A stretch of DNA of 32,224 nucleotides. Source: Aquificota bacterium (GTDB taxonomy: Bacteria > Thermosulfidibacterota > Thermosulfidibacteria > Thermosulfidibacterales > Thermosulfidibacteraceae). Under the pieces are notes generated by a model. It was not told where the DNA came from. It made no database searches and saw only the letters and a program-made list of their open reading frames with translations. The number at the start of each line of letters is the position of its first letter. The stretch's first letter is position 1. Below, piece by piece: positions 24,451-30,503 of this stretch. A program made the translations under genes and the position numbers. The DNA is taken from contig WGAU01000096.1 of NCBI GenBank assembly GCA_015494645.1, forward strand, positions 1-32,224, given 5' to 3'.

Positions 24451-24479
24451 TTGAATTGTTGAACCGTGCAAAATAAAAT
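24451..24479 (+). promoter_or_regulatory. Sigma70-type promoter giving a probable leaderless mRNA
   Basis: TTGAAT (24451-24456), a 17-nt spacer and TAAAAT (24474-24479) match the sigma70 consensus closely. The -10 box ends only six bases before the ATG of the XRE-cupin gene at 24486, so transcription should start at or next to that ATG. There is no Shine-Dalgarno before this ATG, which agrees with a leaderless message. The direct repeat TTGAA-TTG-TTGAA covers the -35 and could be an operator. Confidence 0.65.
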
Positions 24480-24485
24480 AAAAGC

Positions 24486-25028
24486 ATGGTTGGCAACAGA
24501 ATCAAGGCTTATAGAGAAGCTAAAGATCTTTCTGTGGAAGAGCTTGCTTCAGAAGCAGGTATATCGGTTCAGCTTCTTGAGCAAATAGAAAATGGCAAGG
24601 TCATTCCTTCTGTTGCCACTCTTATAAATGTGGCCAGAGCTCTTGGAGTGTCTCTAAAGGAGCTTATGGGTGATGTCCATAGGGAAAAGCTGGTGGTGGT
24701 AAGGTCTCACGAAAGGCAGGATGTGGAGAGGAGACCTCGTTCTGGTCCAAGCCGGTCGGGCTATTACTATCAAAGTCTTGCCTCAAAAGAAGGAATAGAT
24801 GCCTTTTTGGTTACCTTTGAGGAAAAATCTGAAGATGAGAGGGTATTTTTCCAACACGAGGGAAGGGAGTTTCTCTTTGTGATTGAGGGAACCTTGGAGC
24901 TGTGTTTGGATGATGAGTGTGTGGTTCTTAAGGAAGGGGATAGCGCATCTTACGAGTCAAAGTACCCTCACTCTTTGAGAGGTATTGGCGGTCCAGCCAA
25001 GGCCGTGGTGGTTGTTTACGGGGAATAG
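24486..25028 (+). CDS. XRE-family regulator with C-terminal cupin sensor
   Basis: The 180-residue protein has an N-terminal XRE helix-turn-helix (about residues 5-60: RIKAYREAKDLSVEELASEA then LLEQIENGKVIPS) and a C-terminal cupin_2 barrel (about 105-178, with FFQHEGREFLFVIEGTLEL and GDSASYESKYPHSLRG). The metal-ligand pattern includes the H of FFQHEG, E and H of SKYPHS. Such regulators bind a small-molecule ligand and are often beside acetyl-CoA or 2-oxoacid metabolism genes. Here the next gene begins 3 nt after its stop and encodes pyruvate synthase gamma, so control of the por-aldolase operon is the likeliest role. It is the first gene after the promoter and has no ribosome-binding site, so it is probably translated from a leaderless mRNA. 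Confidence 0.88.
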   Translation: MVGNRIKAYREAKDLSVEELASEAGISVQLLEQIENGKVIPSVATLINVARALGVSLKELMGDVHREKLVVVRSHERQDVERRPRSGPSRSGYYYQSLASKEGIDAFLVTFEEKSEDERVFFQHEGREFLFVIEGTLELCLDDECVVLKEGDSASYESKYPHSLRGIGGPAKAVVVVYGE

Positions 25029-25031
25029 TCT

Positions 25032-25574
25032 ATGCTTGAGATAAGGATCCACGGTAGGGGTGGTCAGGGTGCGGTTGTGGCTTCACGTCTGATTGCTCTT
25101 GCTTTTTTTAAAGAGGGAAAATGGGTGCAATCCTTTCCTACCTTTGGTGCCGAAAGAAGGGGTGCTCCTGTTGCTGCTTTCACCCGTGTGGATGATGAAC
25201 GCATCCTTTTGAGGTGTGGTATAGTGGAGCCTGATATACTGGTGGTTTTGGATCCAACCCTTCTTAAGGATATTGATGTTACGCAGGGCTTGAAGGAAGA
25301 TGGCATTGTGATTGTTAACGCACCTGAAAGGGTTGAGGTGCCTAAAGGTAGGCTATACACGGTGGATGCTTCTTCCATAGCGGTTGATCTCGGTTTGGGC
25401 ACTACGGCCTATCCCATAGTGAACACGGCCATGGTGGGAGCTTTTGCAGGGGCAACCTCTCTTGTTGGTATTGAAAGCGTTGAGGAAGCCATAAGAGATT
25501 ATATTGATGTGAAAGTTGAGGAGAACGTGGAGGCTGCAAGGAGAGCCTGTAGAGAGGTAAGGGCATGGACATAA
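25032..25574 (+). CDS. porG: Pyruvate:ferredoxin oxidoreductase (pyruvate synthase), gamma subunit
   Basis: The gamma subunit of split 2-oxoacid:ferredoxin oxidoreductases helps bind CoA. This 180-residue protein has the family opening HGRGGQGAVVASRLIALAF (7-25) and the QSFPTFGAERRGAPVAAFTRV segment (38-58), followed by DILVVLDPTLL and NTAMVGAFAGAT. Length is normal. The start ATG follows GGGGAATAGTCT, a weak site, 3 nt after the XRE-cupin stop. The 3' end overlaps the GltD-like gene by 10 nt. The alpha and beta genes are not here but on the opposite strand at 11935-13940, so the enzyme would be assembled from two operons, assuming these subunits belong together. Confidence 0.92.
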   Translation: MLEIRIHGRGGQGAVVASRLIALAFFKEGKWVQSFPTFGAERRGAPVAAFTRVDDERILLRCGIVEPDILVVLDPTLLKDIDVTQGLKEDGIVIVNAPERVEVPKGRLYTVDASSIAVDLGLGTTAYPIVNTAMVGAFAGATSLVGIESVEEAIRDYIDVKVEENVEAARRACREVRAWT

Positions 25575-27055
25575 CCCTTCTGAGAAGCTTTTCCACCACC
25601 AGAAGGATAAAGACGGGGACGTGGAGCCAGTATCAGCCCGTTTTTGAATTGTCCAAGTCTCCATGTATGGACGCTTGTCCGTGTTCCACTGATATACCGA
25701 AGATATTTGACCTCCTCCTTAAGGGTAAGGATAGAGAGGCTGCTCAGGAGCTTTCCATGTCCAATCCCCTTGCACCCATTACAGGTAGGATATGCCCTGC
25801 TTTCTGCGAAGCCTCATGCAACAGAAGGGAGTTTGATCAGCCTGTGGGAATAAGAGAGATTGAAAGGTTTCTTGGGGATCTTTTTTTAGAGGAGAAGCTT
25901 TTCCCGGAGAAAAGGGGGTATCTCAAGGGTAGGGTTGCTGTTGTGGGATCAGGCCCTGCTGGACTTACTGCTTCTTGGTTTATGGCGCTTCATGGGTTTG
26001 AGGTTCATGTTTATGAGGAGCTTGATCATCCCGGTGGTGTTCTCTACTGGGGGGTTCCCGATTTCAGGCTGGACAAACGGGTGCTAAAAAGGTGCATTGA
26101 GAGGTGGGAGGAATTCGGGGTAGTATTCCACACAGGCAGAAAGGTTACCCCTGATGAGCTGCAAGAAATTTCCGATTGCGATTTTGTTATAATTGCAAGT
26201 GGCCTCACCAAGCCTAAAAGGCTCTCTATACCCGGCATAGAGCATACTATATCAGGCGTGGACTTTTTAAAAGATTACAACCTTGGCAGGTTTAGTAAGT
26301 TTCCTGACAGGGCCGTGGTTATAGGCGGGGGAAATGTAGCGGTAGATGCGGCAAGGGTACTTGCCAAATCCGGCGCTAAGGTGGTGCTCTGCTGTGTGGA
26401 GGACAGAGAGAACATGCCGGCCATTCCAGAGGAGGTGCAGGAGGCTCTTGAAGATGGGGTTGTTTTAAAGCCATCCACAGGTGTTGTGGCTATTGAGCCT
26501 TCCAGCAGTGGTCTTACCTTGAAGCTTTCCAAGGTAAGGGTGGTGGATGAAAGGGATAGGGTTAAAGAAGTAGAGTTTGTGGGGGAGCCTTGGGAAACGG
26601 AGGCTTCTTTGGTGGTGGCGGCCCTTGGTCAGGAAAAGGAGTTTGAGTGGGAAGGCTTGGTGTGTGGTGATTTGAAAGAGGGTCCTTCCACAGTGGCTCA
26701 GGCGGTGGCTTCTGCTAAAGATTTGGTATGTGAGCTTTTGCATATAAACCTACAGGGAGATTTGGATAGAAAAGACAAAGTCGTTTCCTTTAATGATCTC
26801 AATCTGTTTTACTTTGAAAAGAGATCTCGGTTCTCTGTTAGGGACGTTGCTTCCGCCTGTGAAGAAGCTTCACGGTGTTTTTCCTGTGGTTACTGCAATC
26901 TGTGCGCTAACTGTTGGATCTTCTGTCCCGATGTCTCTGTGGTAATCAACTGGGATGAGGCGCCACCCTCGGTGGATGTAGATCACTGCAAGGGATGCGG
27001 TATATGTGCTGTGGAATGTCCCAGGGCGGTAATAAGCATGAGAAGAAAGTATTAG
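25565..27055 (+). CDS. GltD-like NAD(P)H flavoprotein with fused 2x[4Fe-4S] (POR delta-like) domain
   Basis: The 496-residue protein has three parts. First is a cysteine-rich domain like that of glutamate synthase small subunits (CMDACPCSTDIP at 34-45, GRICPAFCEASCNR at 74-87). Next is a two-dinucleotide-binding flavoprotein core (VVGSGPAGLTA from 127 for FAD, VVIGGGNVAVDAAR near 255 for NAD(P)H). Last is a C-terminal ferredoxin domain (about 438-486) with CFSCGYCNLCANCWIFCP and CKGCGICAVECP, which resembles the delta subunit of pyruvate:ferredoxin oxidoreductases. It starts with ATG after GAGGTAAGGGC and overlaps porG by 10 nt. A link of NAD(P)H to ferredoxin or directly to pyruvate synthase is inferred. 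No separate delta gene is seen, so this domain probably serves that role. True glutamate synthase is unlikely, since no large subunit is near. Confidence 0.88.
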   Translation: MDITLLRSFSTTRRIKTGTWSQYQPVFELSKSPCMDACPCSTDIPKIFDLLLKGKDREAAQELSMSNPLAPITGRICPAFCEASCNRREFDQPVGIREIERFLGDLFLEEKLFPEKRGYLKGRVAVVGSGPAGLTASWFMALHGFEVHVYEELDHPGGVLYWGVPDFRLDKRVLKRCIERWEEFGVVFHTGRKVTPDELQEISDCDFVIIASGLTKPKRLSIPGIEHTISGVDFLKDYNLGRFSKFPDRAVVIGGGNVAVDAARVLAKSGAKVVLCCVEDRENMPAIPEEVQEALEDGVVLKPSTGVVAIEPSSSGLTLKLSKVRVVDERDRVKEVEFVGEPWETEASLVVAALGQEKEFEWEGLVCGDLKEGPSTVAQAVASAKDLVCELLHINLQGDLDRKDKVVSFNDLNLFYFEKRSRFSVRDVASACEEASRCFSCGYCNLCANCWIFCPDVSVVINWDEAPPSVDVDHCKGCGICAVECPRAVISMRRKY

Positions 27056-27067
27056 GGAGGGTTGGAC

Positions 27068-27949
27068 ATGGTCTGGGGTAATCTGAGCCTTGGCAAGAAG
27101 GCAAGGCTATATAGGCTTTTTTACGAGAAGGGTCCAGGTAATGGTAAAACCCTTCTTTTGCCTATAGATCAGGGTTTTGAGCATGGTCCCATGGATTTCA
27201 TGGATAATCCAGAGGCTGCCAACCCTGAGTATCAGCTCAGAATAGCTTTGGAAGGGGGCTATTCTGGAATTGTCATGCACATAGGACTGGTTAGAAAGTT
27301 CTACTCCGATTACGCAGGCAAGGTGCCCTTGGTGGTAAAGTTGAACGGTAAGACCAACATTCCCCCTGATGATGAGGCGCTCTCTCCCGTGGTGGCTTCG
27401 GTTGAGGAAGCGGTCAGGATGGGAGCCGATGCGGTGGGTTATACAATATACATTGGCTCTCCTAATCAGTACGAGGACCTCAAACAGTTTGCCGAGGTTA
27501 GGAGAGAAGCGGAAAGGCTTGGAATTCCCGTTATTGTGTGGGCCTATCCAAGGGGTAAGTATGTGGAAATGAAAGGGGGTAAGGACAGCCTCTATGCCAT
27601 AGATTATGCCGCCAGGGTAGCGGTGGAGGCGGGAGCTGATGTGATAAAGCTTAATATTCCTAAGCTTGATCTTGTTAGGGCTCCGGAGATGCCTGATCCA
27701 TACAGAAGTATGGTTAGAGACATGTCGGAGTTTGACGCTATAAAAAAGGTGATTGATTCAGCATGTGGTGTGCCTGTTATCATAGCCGGTGGTGAGAAGG
27801 GGGACGAAGAATCCCTCTTGGAAAAGGCAAGGCTTTGTGTCAAGGCAGGTGCCAGAGGCTTCATCTTCGGAAGGAATGTATGGAAGAGGAAATTTGAAGA
27901 AGCGCTTGAGCTTACCCGCAAACTTAAGGCTATCTTGTTAGAAAATTAA
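27068..27949 (+). CDS. Class I fructose-bisphosphate aldolase (DhnA/archaeal type)
   Basis: This aldolase interconverts fructose 1,6-bisphosphate with dihydroxyacetone phosphate and glyceraldehyde 3-phosphate. The 293-residue protein matches the archaeal-type class I family: LPIDQGFEHGPMDF (near 38), VVKLNGKTNIPPD, GADAVGYTIYIGS, PVIVWAYPRG and GADVIKLNIPK, where the lysine probably forms the Schiff base. It ends with IIAGGEKGDEE and GARGFIFGRNVW, the phosphate-binding loops. I chose the ATG at 27068 because GGGAGG lies seven bases upstream; a TTG two codons earlier is too close to that box. It lies 12 nt after the GltD-like gene. Sitting behind pyruvate synthase genes, it fits gluconeogenesis from fixed CO2. 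Some archaeal-type relatives are instead bifunctional phosphatases, but those are a different family. Confidence 0.92.
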   Translation: MVWGNLSLGKKARLYRLFYEKGPGNGKTLLLPIDQGFEHGPMDFMDNPEAANPEYQLRIALEGGYSGIVMHIGLVRKFYSDYAGKVPLVVKLNGKTNIPPDDEALSPVVASVEEAVRMGADAVGYTIYIGSPNQYEDLKQFAEVRREAERLGIPVIVWAYPRGKYVEMKGGKDSLYAIDYAARVAVEAGADVIKLNIPKLDLVRAPEMPDPYRSMVRDMSEFDAIKKVIDSACGVPVIIAGGEKGDEESLLEKARLCVKAGARGFIFGRNVWKRKFEEALELTRKLKAILLEN

Positions 27950-27954
27950 AAGTC

Positions 27955-29304
27955 ATGAAGCTTCTCTCTCGCTTTGTGGAAAAGGTCAGAGGCAAAAATG
28001 TAGTTCTGTTCTTTTTGGCCGTGGTGTTGGCCCTTGGTGCCCCGCTGGGCTGGGCGGTGGTGAAGGGGCTGTGGGGTATAAAGGCTCCTTCAAGCTACGA
28101 GATCCCTCTTTTTATATACATAACCTTCGGCACTATCACAGCCTTCTTTGTGTTTGCTGCCATCATGGTCTTTCTATTAGAGAAGGAGGCAAACTTAGCT
28201 GAAGAGCTCTTGAAGGCTCAGATAGAGCTGGAAAAGGAACAAGAAAGGACTTGTAAAGAGCTACAGCTGGTTAAAAGCAGCGTTTTGAAGATAAGCCAGT
28301 TTGGGGCAAGGATAGGCAAGTCCAAAAGTGAGGAGGAGGTTTATTACAATCTTGCCTATGCAGCCCATGTGGCCCTCGGCTTTGATAGGGTTTTGGTTGT
28401 GGTGAACAGGAATGGAGTGCTTAGCATTGCCGAAGCTCGGGGGATCAAAGTGGAAAGCGAGGAGGAGAGAAGGGTCCTTGAGTCGCTGAAGCTTCCCTGT
28501 TCAGAAGAGGGAGGTAGCCTCGGGCTTGTGTGCAGGGACAAGCGGCCAATGATATTTGGCCTTAAGGATTTTATTCCTCCCAAATATAAGTTGAGGCCGC
28601 CTTTGAGTGACGTTGAAGCGTTGAGGTCCAGGGCGTTCATCGTTGTGCCTGTTTGTGTTGAAGGGGACAAGAGCGCGATAGCCGTTATTGCAGCTGACAG
28701 GAAGCATTCAGGGGGTGATGTTTCTAACGACGATCTTGTGACTTTGGAAATACTTTGCGATGTTGCAGGGACCACCCTTGCCCGTTTGAGGCTGGAAAAA
28801 CAGCTTCAGCATCTTGCCACGATAGATGGACTCACGGGGCTTTTCAACAGGAGATTCTGGATGGAAAGGGCGGAGGAAGAGCTTCAGAGGGCGAAGAGGT
28901 ACGGTTATCCTGTGTCCTTCATTATGCTTGATATAGATGACTTTAAGGAGGTTAATGACACTTGGGGCCATCAGGCCGGGGATAAGGTTCTTAAAGGTGT
29001 TGCAGAGATTATAAGAAGGGGTATAAGGGGAGTGGATATTGCGGGTAGATACGGTGGGGAAGAGTTTGTGGTGATGCTTCCCCACACCAGCGGTGAGGAT
29101 GCCTACACGGTGGCGGAGAGGCTACGGCGTACTTTGGAAGGGACCAAGGTGGGAGTACCCAAGGTGATAACAGCTACATTTGGAGTTTCGTGGTACAACC
29201 CCGAGGAAGGGGATGTTTCCTTGGATGAGCTTCTTTTAAGGGCGGACAGGGCGTTGTACCGCGGCAAGGCTCAGGGCAAAAACAGGGTGGTCAAGAGCTG
29301 GTGA
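27955..29304 (+). CDS. Membrane GAF-GGDEF diguanylate cyclase
   Basis: The 449-residue protein has two membrane segments (about 15-38 and 50-74), a coiled coil (76-110), a GAF-like sensor domain (about 110-275) and a C-terminal GGDEF domain (about 285-449). The active site GGEEF (367-371) and the upstream DIDDFKEVNDTWGH metal/substrate site are intact. An RGVD motif (358-361) sits five residues before it, the position of the inhibitory cyclic-di-GMP site. It should make cyclic-di-GMP and be product-inhibited. It starts 6 nt after the aldolase without a clear Shine-Dalgarno and overlaps the TolC-like gene by 4 nt (GTGA). The signal it senses is unknown. Candidate targets include the glycosyltransferase on the opposite strand at 30489-32224. 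Confidence 0.93.
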   Translation: MKLLSRFVEKVRGKNVVLFFLAVVLALGAPLGWAVVKGLWGIKAPSSYEIPLFIYITFGTITAFFVFAAIMVFLLEKEANLAEELLKAQIELEKEQERTCKELQLVKSSVLKISQFGARIGKSKSEEEVYYNLAYAAHVALGFDRVLVVVNRNGVLSIAEARGIKVESEEERRVLESLKLPCSEEGGSLGLVCRDKRPMIFGLKDFIPPKYKLRPPLSDVEALRSRAFIVVPVCVEGDKSAIAVIAADRKHSGGDVSNDDLVTLEILCDVAGTTLARLRLEKQLQHLATIDGLTGLFNRRFWMERAEEELQRAKRYGYPVSFIMLDIDDFKEVNDTWGHQAGDKVLKGVAEIIRRGIRGVDIAGRYGGEEFVVMLPHTSGEDAYTVAERLRRTLEGTKVGVPKVITATFGVSWYNPEEGDVSLDELLLRADRALYRGKAQGKNRVVKSW

Positions 29305-30503
29305 GATTGAGGTTGGTTTTTGTTCTCTCGTTTTTTTTATCTTTGAGTGCCTTCTGCAATGCTGTGGTCTTTCCCCTCGACTGGAAGGGAAAATTTTCCT
29401 TAAATGGCACCGAGGTTAAACTTAAGTTTTACGGTGAGAGGTATCTATCCCTTTTGGATAGCCAGAAGCCTGACTGGGGATTCTACTTCGTTACTGGTTA
29501 TGAGAAGGACTTTGATACAGGCGAAAACAAGTACACTTACGGTCTTGAGTGGAGGCTTTTTGACGAGGGTATGTGGCAGTCCAAACGGGAGAGGATGAAG
29601 AAGATCCTTCAGACGAAGCTTGAGTTTCTCCAGTTGAAGCGGGGCAGTTTGAAAAGAAAATTGGTGCTCATGCGTCAGCACATACATTTTGTTCATAATA
29701 GGTTACTTCTCCAAAAGGAAAGGGAAAGGTTGGGACTTTTGAGGGGGATTTTGAAAAGAAGAAAGGGAGCTTTGCGGGCTGGCTTTACTACTAAAGTTGA
29801 TGTTGAGCGGATTGGACACAAGCTGTTAACGGCACAGAGGATAGTTAGTGTCCTTGAAAAGGCTCCCCAAGAGAAGTTGGGAGAGGATGAGTGGAAGCTT
29901 CTGAATAGCATAGAATATGCCCCGTTGAAAGCTCATAGTGAGCTTGTGGAGCTGGCCAAGAGGAACAAACCTGAGTTTAAAATACAAGATATTTTGGCAG
30001 AGAGGGCAGAGTTTTTCCCATCTTGGACAGATGATCTGGATGTTACCCTTTATATGCTCAGAAAGAACGAATTTTACCCGAGGGACAGGTGGGTTTACGG
30101 GATCAGGGTTGCCCTGCCTCTCTACTATAACAGCAAGAGGAAAAAGATCGTTGAGGTGCAAAAACTTTTGTATAAGGATCAAAAGCATCTTTTGGAGAGG
30201 CAGGTTGAGAGGGAAATTGAGCTGAGGATGTCCAGGTTTAAACTTGCTCAGATCAAGGTGTTGGAGGCAGAGGAAGAGTATAAACTTTTACAGAGTGAGC
30301 TGAAGGCTGCCGAGGAAAAGGCAAAGGCACCCATTCAGAACTTAAAGAAAGAACCTTTTAGTATGGTGGAGACTCTCCGTTTGAAGCTTCTTGATGCCAA
30401 GTACAAGGTGCTTGAAAGCAGGCTGAAGGCTTACATGTACCTTCTGGATCTCCTTGAAGTCTGCGGCGTGGCAGATCCTAAAAGCGTTTTAGCGGTTGAT
30501 TAG
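29301..30503 (+). CDS. Reduced TolC-like outer membrane protein
   Basis: The 400-residue precursor has a signal peptide (about 1-21, ending SAFCNA). A beta-rich N-terminal part contains WGFYFVTGYEKDFDTGENKYTYGLEW. The rest is mostly long charged helices broken by a second beta stretch (WTDDLDVTLYMLRKNEF and WVYGIRVALPLYY, near 243-275). This alternation of helical hairpins and barrel segments is that of TolC-family proteins, but conserved TolC residues are few and the length is shorter than usual (about 450). The YGIRVALPLY segment matches the GxxLxxPLF-type second barrel of TolC proteins. The GTG start overlaps the cyclase stop by GTGA. The last 15 nt overlap the convergent glycosyltransferase gene. 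I would call it a TolC relative of unknown cargo. Confidence 0.75.
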   Translation: MRLRLVFVLSFFLSLSAFCNAVVFPLDWKGKFSLNGTEVKLKFYGERYLSLLDSQKPDWGFYFVTGYEKDFDTGENKYTYGLEWRLFDEGMWQSKRERMKKILQTKLEFLQLKRGSLKRKLVLMRQHIHFVHNRLLLQKERERLGLLRGILKRRKGALRAGFTTKVDVERIGHKLLTAQRIVSVLEKAPQEKLGEDEWKLLNSIEYAPLKAHSELVELAKRNKPEFKIQDILAERAEFFPSWTDDLDVTLYMLRKNEFYPRDRWVYGIRVALPLYYNSKRKKIVEVQKLLYKDQKHLLERQVEREIELRMSRFKLAQIKVLEAEEEYKLLQSELKAAEEKAKAPIQNLKKEPFSMVETLRLKLLDAKYKVLESRLKAYMYLLDLLEVCGVADPKSVLAVD

